This document shows positions 21,955 to 35,893 of a stretch of DNA of 64,000 bases, piece by piece; the stretch's first letter is position 1; each line of letters starts with the position of its first letter. The stretch is taken from NCBI GenBank assembly GCA_024752435.1, contig CP103029.1, positions 1,426,001 to 1,490,000 on the forward strand. The letters run 5' to 3'. The notes beneath the pieces were generated by a model that was not told the DNA's origin, did no database searches, and was given only the letters and a program-made list of their open reading frames with translations. The stretch is from Allantophomopsis cytisporea (lineage: Eukaryota; Ascomycota; Leotiomycetes; Phacidiales; Phacidiaceae). A program made the position numbers and the translations under genes.

Positions 21955-23798
21955 AAGAACTGGGCTCCCAACCCTTCTGGCAGTAGTCAGCGATTTACCA
22001 TCTACAAGATCTGTGGAATGATCGTCGTTATGCCAGGCGACCCCAACAGATGTGCGAACGGGCCTCGATCAAATGATGAGACATATATGTCTTGCAGACA
22101 AAGTATCTTTCCTAGCATAGCCATTCTAGCCTTACAGCTACCTTAGCAATGTTGGGTTACTGTGTTCCATGGTTTAAAAACTCAGGTGTTGCATGTGGGA
22201 CGAAAGGCCTCATTGAGCGAATATGTTGTGTTCATATAAGCAACCCAACTTGGCACAGCAAGTTGGGTTCTTGTACGATGTATGATATACAAGCAAGCAG
22301 GTGAAGGTTACCAATAGATGGCCCAACCTTCTCCAAATTCAGCATCGTTATGACCGTAATCTCGTGCAGATGATCATGCAAGCTTCAGTATGTGGTCTGA
22401 TAAATCTGGGGGGAAAAGGATTTACTTGAGTGTAACAACTCGTCGCCGCAATTGAACCGCACCTCTTACATTCCCACCAAGAGCTACACGGATACTCATA
22501 TTGGCCGAAAGATACACTTATTCTTCTAGCGAGTCATATATATATATAGATAGATATATATGTCTGTCCTCGATAACTATATCCTCGTGATAATAAAGTG
22601 GGTGGCCGGTGTCGAACCGTCAAGGCCAAAATATCTGTCAGACATACTGAAATATACTCCCAGCATAGATACTATGCGGTGAACTATAACCATACGGCTG
22701 CGACAACGTTTGCACGTATGCTTTGTGAACAAAACGGAGTTGTGAATTGCCTTTACCTTCTATGACGCTGTGAGGACAATTTTACGAAAAGGGTCGAAGA
22801 CTTGAAAGGCATGTCCACTAAAGATATTTGATGATTTATGTGTTTGATCTATTTCTTTTTTTTTCCCCCCCTTCATTCTTTTCTTAATTAAAATACCCCT
22901 CACCATTTTTCAGGATTGTAGAAAATTGTTCAAATATGCTCTTGGAGGCAACAGATAGATATACGAGCCACACATATAACGAGTTTTCCTGCTTGTTTGA
23001 TTTTATATGTGAAGGCAAAAGGCATCATATCTTATCATGTGTTAGTGCAGCTTTATGACAGCTCCCAGTCATGACAGAGGCAGGGCATGAAGTGTTTCAA
23101 GACAGATACCGCCCTTTGCGCACGAAATGGTAATAAAATAAAGTTTGATAATTTTTTTTACGAACTATCCACAGGACGATCATCTCGACACTATATTAAG
23201 AATCAATCTTGAGCACCTTTTAAAAGAAAATAAATATGGGAAGGAAAATAAATATAAATAATTTGTTCGAGGAAGAAACGACAACTGCTAAAGGAAAGAG
23301 GGCGGAGTCGGTGTTTTGTCCTTTGCCTTGTGCAGGGTTACCGCTTGCGCTTGAGAGGGATAAGCCGCAGTGTTTTTGGTGGGGTGGCTGCTACCGCCCG
23401 CGATAGTCTTCTTCCATACAACGAACTAGCAAACAATTCTACAACTTCAAAGCTCATCCACTGCAATCCACTCACTCACTGTGTACTGTGTGTCACTGAG
23501 TCCACCTACTCGACACCTTCCATTGGTCGTCCTCTGTATGTATTGACTACTTCTATCAACTCGTCCCAACCTCCATCTTTTACTATACATTCTCTCCTTT
23601 CAGACCCGTTGGCTAATGTCTCGTCTTGCGCCAGGGAATCCGCACATCATCTAGACTTGATGTACTACGAGAAACACTTTGTGTGCCTCTAAACAACTGT
23701 ACAATAGTCCTTTTGAGTACCTACATATTTACTAGCGTTCAAACCTCCAGCAGATCCTCCGTGGAGAAGTGTGTACCAGCAATAATCTTACAGCGAAT
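21955..23798. other. intergenic region upstream of KAP104
   Basis: About 1.8 kb without a supported gene. It holds a perfect 10-bp hairpin at 22242-22269, a TA/GATA-rich run at about 22,539-22,562, a T/C homopolymer run at about 22,856-22,872, and a pyrimidine-rich leader just before the KAP104 start. A 120-codon plus-strand frame at 23,330-23,692 has no family resemblance and is taken as leader sequence. Confidence 0.5.
22242..22269. repeat. perfect 10-bp inverted repeat (hairpin)
   Basis: AACCCAACTT, an 8-base spacer, and AAGTTGGGTT form a perfect stem. The TTGGGTT / CCCAAC word also occurs singly near 22,150 and 22,320. It could be a transcript hairpin in the PAC4 downstream region or a dimeric protein-binding site. 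Confidence 0.7.
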
Positions 23799-26700
23799 AT
23801 GGCATGGCAGCCGGAGGAAGCGCCTTTGAGGCAATTGGCAGGATGCTTGAGAGATTCACTGAGTGGTTATAATAAGGAAGCGCAGAAGAATGCAGAGACT
23901 GTGAGTTCAGAATTGCATCTTGAGTGCTTCTCAACTTTGCATCGATTGTAAAGAACTTCTCACTAACAATCCACAGATGCTAGCCTCTGCAAAAGCATCT
24001 CCTGATATCAATAACTATCTCACATACCTATTTTCGAGCACCGAAGTACCACCTGGACTGAGTTATACCTTACAAGAGCACCATGCGGTTCGGTCTGCGG
24101 CAGCGATAATGCTTAAAAACAACATCAAGACGGGCTACAAATCGATACCCGAGCCTAGTTTGGCTCTTATTCGCGAATCGGTACCAAACGCGCTACAAGA
24201 CAAGAATGCGCAAATTCGAAGCTATGCTGGAAGTGTGATCACGGAGGTCGTAAACAAGGGAGGAGTTCTAGGATGGCCACAATTACTCCCAGATCTCTTG
24301 GGTCTGGTGAGTAACGAGACTGGGAGTGTGCCTCCAGAGACCCAAGAAGGTGCCATGGCAGCTTTGTCAAAGATCTGTGAGGACAATAGAAAGAGCCTGG
24401 ATAAAGACTACAACGGCCAACGCCCATTATCCGTTATCATCCCAAAGTTAATCGAGTTCTCAGCAAGCCCTACACCAAAGGTTCGCTCACTTGCCTTGGC
24501 TAGCATCAACGTGTTTATTCCCCAGAAGCCACAAGCTCTACTCATTAATCTGGATAACCTTCTATTGCAACTCTTCCAACTTGCAAACGACCCTGTTGCA
24601 GATGTTCGTAGACAGGTCTGCCGCGCTTTCGTCCAGATAGTCGAGATTCGCCCGGATAAGATTCAGCCTCACATCGCAGGTTTGGTCGATTACATTATTG
24701 CGCAGCAGCAAAAGACTGACGATGAGGACCTTGCTTGTGACGCAGCTGAGTTTTGGCTCACTGTGGGTGAGCATGACAGTCTTTGGCAATCATTAGGACC
24801 GTATCTGCACAAGATTATTCCAGTTCTTTTGGAGAGCATGGTATACAGCGAGGAAGATATTGCGCTTCTTGAAGGAGGAGGAAATGACGAGGACGTTGAG
24901 GATCGCGAGGAGGACATTAAGCCGACTTTCGCAAAGAGCAGAAGTGCGAAGAACGCCGAAGGTCTTGATTCTCAGCAAACAGGAGCAAACGGATACAACC
25001 AGATTCTCAGCGCCGATGACGATGATCTCGATGAGGGAGAGATCGACGATTTCGACGATGACGATGAGGATGGAAACCCAGAAGATCGATGGAATCTTCG
25101 TAAATGCTCAGCCGCTGCGCTCGACGTCTTTGCTACAGAATTCCGAGGAGCTGTGTTTGAGACGATCTTACCTTACCTTTTGAAGAATCTCAAACACGAC
25201 GAATGGCCATACCGTGAGGCAGCTGTCCTTGCCTTGGGAGCTGTTGCAGAGGGTTGTATGGATGTGGTAACCCCACATCTTCCAGAGCTTGTTCCGTACC
25301 TGATTTCGTTGCTGAAAGACCCAGAGCCATTGGTTCGACAGATTACTTGCTGGACATTGGGTCGTTATTCTTCTTGGGGTGCCAGTTTGACCGACCCAAC
25401 TGCTCGATCGCAGTTCTTTGAGCCAATGATGGAAGGTATTCTGACCAAGATGCTTGATCCGAACAAGAGAGTCCAGGAAGCCGGTGCTTCTGCGTTCGCC
25501 CACTTGGAGGAGAAGGCCGGAGCTGGATTAACTCCATATTGCGAGCCAATTGTGCGACAATTTGTGCGGTGCTTCCAGAAATATAAGGATCGCAACATGT
25601 TCATCCTCTATGACTGTGTGCAGACTCTGGCTGAGCACGTGGGTCCTGGACTTGCCCGGGAGGATCTTGTGGGCATGCTCATGCCAGCACTGATTGTCAG
25701 ATGGCGTAAAGTGAGCGATCAGTCACGCGAACTGTTTCCGCTTCTTGAGTGCTTGTCGTACGTTGCGACTGCGCTCGGGGACGAGTTTGCCCCCTTTGCT
25801 CCACCAGTGTTCACCCGATGCATTAAGATCATCCACCACAACCTCGAGGAGTCCATGGTGGCGATGAACAACCCAATCATGGACGCTCCAGATAAGGACT
25901 TCTTGGTCACAAGCTTAGACTTGCTGAGTGCAGTCATTCAGGCATTAGACTCCCCGAAATCCGCAGAGCTCGTATCCGGCTCTCAACCAAGATTTTTCGA
26001 ACTACTCGCCTTCTGTATGGAGGACCCCACCCATGATGTACGCCAATCAGCGTATGCACTTCTGGGAGACAGCGCCAGATACGTATTTCCTCAGCTGCAG
26101 CCATATCTTTCCCACATCATGCCGATCCTCATTCGTCAATTGGACCTAAGTCTCATTATGGCGGAGCAGATTGAAAACGGCTTCAGTGTGGTCAACAACG
26201 CCTGTTGGTCCTCAGGAGAGATAGCCCTCCAGCATGGAAAGAACATGGAGCCTTTTATCTCTAGCCTCTTCCAGTGTCTCCTCGACATTATGGGAAATCC
26301 TGAAGTACCACGTTCTGTGATTGAGAACGCAGCGATTGCTCTCGGTCGTTTGGGTCTTGAGAATTCCGAAACTCTTGCACCTCACCTAGCTACATTTGCT
26401 GATCAGTTCCTCACTGCTATGAGCACTGTCGACTATAGCGATGAGAAGGCCTCTGCTTTCCAAGGGTTCGTGATGATCGTGGGTAGAAACCCACAGGCCA
26501 TGGAGCGGGTGCTGGTGCAATTCTTCACAGCCATTTCCCGGGACTGCGCCTCACCAACCGATATCCAAAACCAAACAGATCTCAAGAGTCAAAACCAATT
26601 GAGCCATGATTTACATGTTCTATTCCAACAGGTAAACAAGCCACATTACTACTAGTTTTCATTTGGATCAAAGTTGTGTACTAACACGTTCTGTTATAGG

Positions 26701-26801
26701 CCTTGGATGCGTACAAAAGCCTTATTCCCGACTTCAATGGTTTCTTGTCTCAATTGAGCCCGGCTGACCAGCAATCTCTACGAGCTAAATACACCTTGTA
26801 G
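23799..26801 (+). CDS. KAP104: transportin / karyopherin beta-2 (Kap104)
   Basis: Three exons: 23799-23900, 23977-26631 and 26700-26801, all phase 0, 952 residues. The protein starts MAWQPEEAPLRQLAGCLRDSLSGYN, the first HEAT helix, and consists of HEAT repeats to the end (PADQQSLRAKYTL). The acidic loop typical of transportins, DDDDLDEGEIDDFDDDDEDGN followed by PEDRWNLRKCSAAALDVFA, lies at about residues 380-405; this loop is used by RanGTP to release cargo. Conserved blocks such as EDPTHDVRQSAYALLGD and NNACWSSGEIALQHG support the call. Kap104/transportin-1 imports PY-NLS cargo, chiefly mRNA-binding proteins, into the nucleus. Length fits the family (about 900-950). Confidence 0.97.
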
Positions 26802-29800
26802 ATAATATCTCACATTCACACTCAACAGCAGCTGGTCTCGCAACAAAAGAAAAAGCTTGAAGGAATGCTACGGAGGAAGCATGAGGAAGAGATATCAAAA
26901 TCCAACAATAGCAAACCTGTTTCCCATTTTTTTTGTCATTGGCAGCGATTAAATTAAGGATATGATTTAGGCATTATGAGCGGGGAGGGTATTGAATGAG
27001 GAAAATAACGTATCTGAGAAGCCATTTGCACAGGGCTTGGTTTGATGTGAATTAGCGATTTGCATTCGTGTGGCATACCCGTAGTTTAGGTAGACGTGGT
27101 GGCTTTCCTGAGCCTATAGATCTAGTGTAGCTTATCTACACGAGAATTCCATCTTTGCTTGATCCGTCTTCCTTGAGAGGATGGAATTTATGTGCAAGCT
27201 GTGAGTGGGATTGGAATGTGTGGGGGGATGCCACGTAAGGTGAGACGTGCGGGTGAGGAAATTGATAGAGAATATGCAAAGTCTTTTAGACACAGCAATA
27301 TTTCCTTCTTTTGCGTTACCTATTTCACACGACCGTTATCGTCCTCTGTATCACCGTTGGAGCTTACTTTCTGTTTGCATTTCTCTTTGCATCTCGTTCC
27401 CTGTTGTTCTCGTGCTTCTCCATTTTTGACCCGTCAGAAATCGGAAACTCTAACAGGATGCACCTACATATTGGCACTTGAGATGACGTGCATTTCTCAT
27501 TCTCTCTCCTGAACCCCTTCCCCTACCTCCCTTCTTCTCGCTTTCTCTCTCTCTTGCCCCCTTTCCCCTTCTCATATCTCTCTCCTTGCTTATGTCCATT
27601 TCCCTGTTGTTTTCTTTTGCCAATTTCACTTATCAAAAATCAACACAAAATGCCAGCATTTTCCCTGAACTAAGGATTATACTCTATTCCTTTTACAAAA
27701 AGTTTGTCCATTATGATCTCCCCGATCCCCACTGCCACTCTTGAGGCTCATCGCTTTGTCCGGCCGCTCATGTCCGGCGACTCCTCTGAAACACGCAGCA
27801 GTCTTGCACCAGATATAATTTGTAGTTAATGAAACGCACTGCGCCGCGGGCAGCAGCGGCTTTCAGGGAATCTTTTGTCCTCCTACGCTTTTCTAGTCAA
27901 GTCCCCTGAACCTCTGTGGAGCGGGATTCGGAATTGGGAGCTAAGAGGGGAACGACGGAGGATAGCAAAATGAGGTGAAGCATCCAGGTCGGTTGACATT
28001 GTCATTTACTGCGTACTACTATTACTGACACTTCGTTCTTGCGAAATTTTTCGTCTCCATAAGGAGAATTAAGGCCAAACAGGGAGAAGATTTTCATGCA
28101 AAATAACTGCCATGATCATCCCGTGCCTTTGAAAACAAAAAGCTTGGAGATCCTCAGCCCAAATGCTGCGCCAATGCCTTAGAGAGAGGGGTGAGAGTGG
28201 TGCGCGCTCTGCTCTGTGCTTTACCGCGCCCGTCCCTGACTGCTCGTGTTCTGCTGCTCGCCTGCCCCATCTCTATGGTATTATGGCCGTTACCAAGATG
28301 GAACTTTTGCTCCATGCCCCCTCCCCCCACCAATATGACCAACTGGGTATCGCACAGCCTCGTCCACTAGGTGCCCTCGCAAGTATTCACCACCTTCCGT
28401 ATTTCTCCTTCTCCGTGCGCAAGCCAGAGACATCATCGGGATTGGCATTATCATTACTGTCTCTTGGAAGGGGCTCCGCTACCCGACTGGCCTGGCTTCT
28501 GGTGGGATGGCGAGGTTGGGTGGCTTCTAGTACCAAGGTATAATGACATGCATCGCCGCTCATTACCTCTTCCATCTACACTTTCCCTGCAACATAGCCC
28601 TACTATTAACGCTGAACGGCGCGGCTCGTGCTTTGGCAATCCATGAAATATGCTTCATTCTTTTAACCTTTCTAGTCAGGTACCGTTCTCTCTGTTGCTG
28701 CCAATACGGGTTTCCTTGCGGTAATGAACCATTGGGACACAGGGACATAGTCATGATGTTGAGAATGCACAGATAGCAGCTATTAGTAGGCAGATACACG
28801 GTGAGTTTTGGAACAATTGCGTGGCAGATGTTCTGACGTTGATATTGACATTTTGTAGTGCTAGAAAGCAATACCGGACCTCGAAATGACGATAACGGCG
28901 TTGAACAGTTTCGAACCTCTTTCGGGAAATGCACACAGGTCTAACTGTTACAACCACCCGGCATGAAGCTTCAAGCACCGGTTGAGACATTCGCCATATG
29001 TGACGATGTTTCTCATCTCAGGGCCTGATGTGCATATCTGAGATATGTCCGAGACCTCTTTAACATGGAGAGTGTACCTAATTCACAAGCTGCCAGGATA
29101 ATCCTTCCTTCCAAGGGGGAATCTTTTCCGCATTTGCTACATTGATGGCGCGAAATGAACTGCGGTGGCTCAGATCCAGACAGACGGGGCCATTCCTGGC
29201 ATGTCAGAGTAACCAGTAAGGAAGGATCACGAGAGTTTCCGAGAGTTCTGAACAGCACGACGTTTTGAAATTGGTGGCAGTTCCGTGGCATCTGGAGATT
29301 GGCATGTCGCGAATGTCGGAATTGATTGAAGGTTGCCCTCAGCAAACTTTCATCCATGGGTTAGTCGTGCAGATCTTCGACGTTGAGGACCGTCCCGTAT
29401 CATTTGCAGGTTGCATGCCTCAGCCATCCATCCGTTGGTATAGACATGGGATATGAGAGCAGTAAGAGTTTGGGAGGGATTCTGCTAATCATCGAATCAA
29501 TAAACAGAAGGTTTACTGGCATGGCATTGGCAGAGTCAACGTTGAGCGTCAAAGATATTTACTCGAAGTGGCTACATGGGATTTCTGATAGGTCTTTCAT
29601 TGGGTCTTTCCATTCAATGGGTCTTGTCACCTGGGCCAAGACGACGATGATGTCTCAATAATAGTATGAATACGGAGAAAAAGGATCATGACATGGATTT
29701 CAACGGACATTTCCCATTCTGGTCCCGCCCGCGTGTGTCGGTAAGTTGCTTCCAAACGCTCGGGCCGAGGAAAGAAAAACCTTCGCGCTTCAGCCTCTCT

Positions 29801-30699
29801 CTCTCCCTCTCTCTCTTCTCAGTAGTAGCAGCGCCAAGACTCTGAGAGGAGGGTCTTGTCCCATATGCTAATCACCAGCCACGCTCAACACCATCTGAAC
29901 CCCATCCCATCAACCATACCTTAAGCATGTTAGTAGCAGAATACCACGTTGTTCTCTGAGACCTCGGACCATGACAAGTCGCCAGGCAATCTAACAAGCA
30001 ATGACAAGAGAAAAGGATATACCATACCCAAGTCGAGTCAAGCTACATACATACATACTCATACTCCTTGTCATAGCCAAAAGGTAGATTGTCGGCGCAC
30101 CCGTACGAATCATATGCTTCCCCATCATCTCCATTATCTCAATCGTCTTGAATCAAGATCCAAGAAATCTCAGGCCCCTAAACGCACGATGCTCGCATTC
30201 AAAGACATTCGAAAACACCCGCACTATTAGTGCCGCAGCCTCAGCCTCACAATGTAATGTAAATGTCATATGCCGAAGCTAAAGGATCTTTTTGATTATG
30301 AAAGTCTTATCAATAGAGATGCGACAAACAGCATCTCTGTCACGGCCGTTGCACAGTGCCCTGTGTACTTTGTAGTCATCATAAGCATCAACCTCGGACG
30401 TCTTCTTCCCCTGTTCCCTACCTACCTCAGTCTTTATCCCTGACGGCATTTATCCCATGTCCCCGTCGAAGATGTATCTGCCGAATAACAACCCCGATAC
30501 CAACACCAATACCCATGATAGTGAGTGACTAAGCCAAGGATATCGCGTTCTCTTCTGTGCGAAACTGCAGTTCATCTATGATTTATCATGTGAAACATAG
30601 AAGCCAATATCAAGAACACCCATCCATGATCTTATCACCAATGACTACCATTATGTTATCAACTTGTCGCCAAGGAGAGACAACTGAAAAGCAAAAACC
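26802..30699. other. gene-free block, part A (downstream of KAP104)
   Basis: First 3.9 kb of the large gene-free region. The start must contain the KAP104 3' UTR. Pyrimidine-rich tracts lie at about 27,493-27,600 and 29,794-29,820. Short frames on both strands (up to 126 codons near 28,163-28,543) have no family resemblance and overlap one another in all frames, as expected for stop-poor non-coding DNA. Composition is close to that of the flanking genes, not AT-rich. Confidence 0.6.
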
Positions 30700-31030
30700 A
30701 AAAAAAAAAAAAATTAAAAAAAATAGAATGGAATAGAGTAGAACAAACTAAAACAAAATGATCCAACCAAAAATTTCCGCAAATATGCTTTTACTCACTC
30801 GTATGATTGTCGGAACGTCATCGGGCGGAGCAAGGAGGTCGCTGACCCGGCAGTCAAAATCTCGAGATGCAGTTCCTGGCCGCTATGACCATGTGATTGT
30901 CACGAGGTCAGTAACCCAGGTCCAGTCAAGTGAGAAAGTATGTACGTACCGACGTGCTATTTTACCATACCCAGTACCAGAGTAGGTAAACCCAAGCAGC
31001 AAATGAGTGTGAAACCGACACAAACAGCAC

Positions 31031-31078
31031 ACCAGCACCAGCACCAGCACCAGCACCAACAACAGCACCAGAACCAGT
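31031..31078. repeat. (ACCAGC)n microsatellite
   Basis: Four to five nearly perfect copies of a 6-base unit, then a degenerate tail containing AACAGC and AGAACC variants. It is translated as Ala-Gly or Cys-Trp runs in spurious minus-strand frames. Confidence 0.9.
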
Positions 31079-33088
31079 ATCGGCACAAAGCATAAGCACA
31101 GCATAAGAGCACAAAACCTTCCATCGTCGACGAAGAGAAGTTTGGCATCGCGTGCGGTAGCGGTTGCTGTGTATGTATGTATGTATGTATTTCCCCCACC
31201 CCAACACCCCCACCATACATGGGTCAGACAAAGAGCCACCTGAACCCAAGGAAAACATCGTCACAAAAAGCTATTTTAAGATCGACAGCGCGCAACCACC
31301 ACGTTCAATCCAACGACAAACATCCCCCAAAGCCGCATGGAGAGTGGTGATGGGCTCCAGATAGGACCCGGATTTATACGAAGGTTGGGTGGGCGGGGAT
31401 GGCGATGGTGATGTTGATGGTCAGATGTGTTATGTTCCCGTCCACATTATCCCTCGGCCTGACGGCCCGCCTGTTAAGTAGAGTTGAGCGGAGCACTATC
31501 GAACTCTGCCTCTGCAGCTCTCGTGCCTCTCGGGCATCGCGGGTCAACACCCAGGCTGACGATGGAGCCGCAATGGGGGTTTACTTTCGGGGTCTTGGGG
31601 ATGGCTTGCCGGTGAAGACCGAGGTATCTCCCTGGGGTATTTGGGAGGTATTACTGGGGATAGGTAGGTGGGTAGATGGGATATTGTGAAATGTCGGGGT
31701 TTGCGCACATATTGAGGCTTCAGAGGCACAGAGAGCGCAAACGATACAATCGAGTGGGCAAGTTGTGATTATGCTATTGGGACGAGATGGGTCATTGAGA
31801 AGGAAGCACTATGTATAGATCTGCTGCATACATACACATATACGCACATACATATATGCACACATATCAGATGTCAACTGCCGCGGTAGGCAGCATTTAC
31901 GTCTATCAAATATTCCTTCGGGACCAGCATACACTTAGGCTCAGGTACAGGACGGTGTGTGACTTGATACGCAACCTATCGCAATGGTGCAAGATAGATT
32001 ATCGGAACTGCACTCGTGACAGAGGAGATGTCAAAGAGATCGGGCACGATGGATGGCCCAGCATGTAGGGAACATACGCAGTACAGGGAACTTTGATGCA
32101 GCTGCCCCGTCCAGCTCCGGCAGGGCTTCATTGAATTCCAGATTGATATCGAACGTGGCCTGCATCCTCCCGCTGCCACCGATGCACCTGCGCGTCGCCC
32201 ACATGAACATGCCAATATATAACTAGCCCGGTAAGCGTGCCTGTTTCCTGCTATCCGAATAGTTGCATGTTTGGACATCGCGTGTTTGGAAGGGGACTTA
32301 ATATCCATCACCCACCACATCTAAATCCCTCGCATTGAGTCAAATATAGAAATAGTATGGGTTGGAATGTGCAAGAGCTGGACAGAGAATGAATGAAAAT
32401 AGATTCCGCATTGCTTGGTTTGGTAGCTAGCTTAAGCTTTGCGTGCCTGGGCGGACGCCGCGCTGGATGGTTCTCATGCTCGTGCCTTTTCGTTGCATCT
32501 GATCGCGAGAACGATGCATGTATGACGAGCATTTCCTTGAGCCAACTCACTCACTCACCTACCTACTCAATGAATAGCTCCAGTATCAGCCAGCTCCCCA
32601 GCCAAGGCAAGAGCAATAAAGCAGAGAGCGGGGGGGGAGAACAACGCACACGAGCATCCATTGCGGTAGACATTGCATTACCTAGTGCCCATTCCCGATT
32701 CCCCAAGATTTCCGTGCTTCATGCCTGCCAGCATGGCAGCAAGCACGCAGCACAGGTAAGGTAGGCAAGCCCCGAGTCCATCGTATCGGGATTGAGGCTT
32801 GCTAGCTGGCTGAGCATCAAGGCCTCGATCGCGGCCCTGACAGCCACAGCGATGTGTCGGTGCAGGCCCCGTGCAGGCACGCAGCAACAGGGCACAAATG
32901 TAGAGTAGAGCTCGGCTGAAAGAGGGGCTTGAGAATAAAAAATCCTGAGTATTCGATGCACCAACATGCGCTGCTCAGGGCCCCGGCGGCCAATCTAGTA
33001 CATGAAACGCACCTAGGGAAACTTTAAAGTTTCAAAGTCGGAGAGAGAGAGGCGGAAAAAGAAAAAGAAAAGAGAGCTGCGGGCTAGG

Positions 33089-33092
<4 letters not shown>

Positions 33093-33122
<30 letters not shown>
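33093..33122. repeat. (AG)15 microsatellite
   Basis: Thirty bases of uninterrupted AG dinucleotide. The flanks are also purine-rich. Confidence 0.95.
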
Positions 33123-33124
<2 letters not shown>

Positions 33125-34608
33125 GGTGGAAAGGAGCTTGGAGGACTGAATGTCACGGTGGCTGAGAGCGTGGAATGGTAAGGTAGAACGGATGCAACTG
33201 TAAATGGTATTGTGCGTTCCAGTGACCAGTTCTGCGCCATAGCGTCCGTGTGGTTGGGATCCCTGCTTGCTTCCCTTTCACTACCATGCGCTTCTTCGCT
33301 CTCCATGGAAATCGTTTGTTTCGAATACATTCGGACCGGGTATAGGTATGTCATACTGTCATAATTTCTCGCAACTGTACCGTTGCAAGCAATATAGAGT
33401 CGAGGCTTAGAAGAGAGTAGTGGGAGTCTAAAGGTACCCCGGGGAAACTATTTTCTCGCAATGAAATAAGGTACACTTAGAGTATTGTAGTTTGATAGCA
33501 TGGCCACAAAGCCGCACATGATAATTCATCCGGCCGGGAAATTGTAAGCGGCACTTTGCGGCGTGAAGCATCTTCTTGGTCAGCTGGATTGCGCTTGTTG
33601 CTTGGTATGTCAGATGAAAGATGAAGGATGAAGGTATTGACAAGTGTTCATGGTGATGCATGGATGAGTTGTGCGTGGTGATAGTGTTTTTTTTTTGCTA
33701 GTTGCACTTCCGCGGCCAGGAAATCGGGAAACTATCTGGATTTTTTCGGAGAGGCTTAAACTTGACGTCGTCCACTTGTAAGTAGTATGCTCGCTCTCGC
33801 CATATTTCACAGCGATATACACACTACTGAACGGTCGACATGCACTGTAGTTGTGTGAATTTTCTATACTATGGAGCTGAGTCTGAAGATTTCGACGCTT
33901 GAGTATCTATAAGAGGTTGTATGAAAATTTATAAATGCTAGTGTGGTGTGGTAAGAGTACATTATCTAGGTAAGTAGGTAAGTAGTTGACTTTTGTCTTT
34001 GCATTTCGACTTTGTGTGAAGTAAGTAGATTGGAGAGTCGAGCGCTCTAGAATAGTAGAGAAACCCCTCAAAGAAGAAAGTTTAAAGGAGAAAAGATAAA
34101 TTAAACCCAACCAACCAAGTGTTCATGAACTTAAGTTTACCTTACTTCCATAGTTTATGGATGCACCAATGCGATATTTTATGCTTCAGATAGTGCCTCT
34201 CTGGAAAGGGGAGAGTTTTTTTTTCTTCTTTCTTTCACGGAATGCCCGGTCTTCGGCACAACCTTCCCCCGGTACGGAAATATACGGCATTTTCAGAATT
34301 GATTAATATCCTTCTGCTTTCATTGCGTGCATTGGACTGAATTATGTATTTTTATGAGAGAGATACATACATATATCTCTTCTCTTCGCTGGCCGCAATA
34401 TTGGCTTTCGTACAACACATGACTTATGTCATCTCGTGCGCCGAAGAGTCCGAGTCTGACAGGGTCCTCTCCTGTCGTATCACTCACTACCCTGCATGAT
34501 ATTTATTCCTGTTATTTGTCTTGTGGGGGTGGGAGAAGGAAAGGTGCATTCTCGGTGGCCTTCTATTTCAGGTGCCGGGCTTAGTCCTCCCGTCCTCCGA
34601 GATATGAG

Positions 34609-34632
34609 GATGATGATGATGATGATGATGAT
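34609..34632. repeat. (GAT)8 microsatellite
   Basis: Eight perfect GAT units followed by short ACT and GCT trinucleotide runs. Confidence 0.95.
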
Positions 34633-35575
34633 ACTACTGCTGCTGCTGATACTGATGGATGAGATAGAGAGCCTGTATGGTGCCTTTTGATTGAGGCTGA
34701 GTCCCGAGGCGCTGAGTTTTGGATTCCGGTGTATGACGGACAGATAGATAGTTCATGTATGACGATGATGAAGTATAGTTGGTGATTGGCTTTTGCCTGA
34801 AGGCGGCGGTGATACAGTAAAGGGATACGGCGTAGAAGGGTATGAATAGAACAGAGGAGATGGCTCCATGGCTGTTGATGTTGATAGAGGGTTGGTGGCT
34901 GGTAGTTGGGTAGTTAGTTGGGCAGTTGGGTAGGACGGGATATACAACGTAGCATCGTGAGGTAGCATAGCGCGCAGTAGAGAGTGTTGTAGGCGGAAGA
35001 CAGAAAGGATAAGGGTTAGAGCGAGCGGATGCTCAGTATTCCCGAATCGCCGTAGGGGGATATCGGCAGCAGCAACACACACCCAGCTTAAGCTTAGGTA
35101 CTTACAGCGCAACGATGCAAGTAAATCTACTGCGGACACTTCATAGCGCACCGCAACGGAACACGTACATGAGTGCAGCGCGTGCATTCCATGCTTTCGC
35201 TGTTGGTTTCAACATGTGTCTAGCAGAACAAAGGATAGGTGTGCGTTGAAGCAAGCAGGTGGTAAATAGTCTACGAGAGATATGCAGCAGAGAAACAATA
35301 AATGATTGATTGATAATATCGGTTCATCTGTGTCCCATTCGGACATATCATTGTGAGGATTATCCACACGCTTAAGGAAATATGGAGGGAATATTTTGAG
35401 TATTATTCAATAGAAGAGAATAGACAGACAGACGAACTCTCTTTGCGCGTACGCGGTACATGCTCCTCACATGCACCGCAGCAAGCAAACACTTGCCTCT
35501 CTGTCCTTTCCAAGTCTTCTAGAACGAAGTTTATTTCGTGCGTTGCGTGCACGCCCGGCTGACAGAGCTGGGATA

Positions 35576-35604
35576 GCAATGCAATGCTATGCAATGCAAT
35601 GCAA
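35576..35604. repeat. (GCAAT)n microsatellite
   Basis: Five units of GCAAT with one variant unit (GCTAT), followed by a GA-rich tract. Confidence 0.9.
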
Positions 35605-35823
35605 GCAGGGAGAGAGAGGGAGAGAGGGCGGGGCTATATTTAGGAAAACAAATGCCTGCACAGCTGATGAGGTGCAGCCAGACGCATCATAGAATGAATG
35701 GTTGGAATGTGTGCAATACGCGTATTGGATGACCTAAGGACCCAAAGGCCCGAAGAGGGAAAAAAGAGGAAATCTGTGCATGCAGTCATGTAAGGTTCAT
35801 ACATGATAGATGGGAGAAGATGG

Positions 35824-35893
35824 AAGGAGGAGGAGGAGAAGGAGGAGAAGGAGGAGAAGGAGGCAGAAGATGAGGAGGAGGAAGAGGAGGAGG
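35824..35893. repeat. GGA/GAA polypurine tract
   Basis: About 70 bases of almost pure purine on the plus strand built from GGA and GAAGGA units. Long polypurine-polypyrimidine mirror sequence can form triplex DNA; that is a general property, not shown here. Confidence 0.9.
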
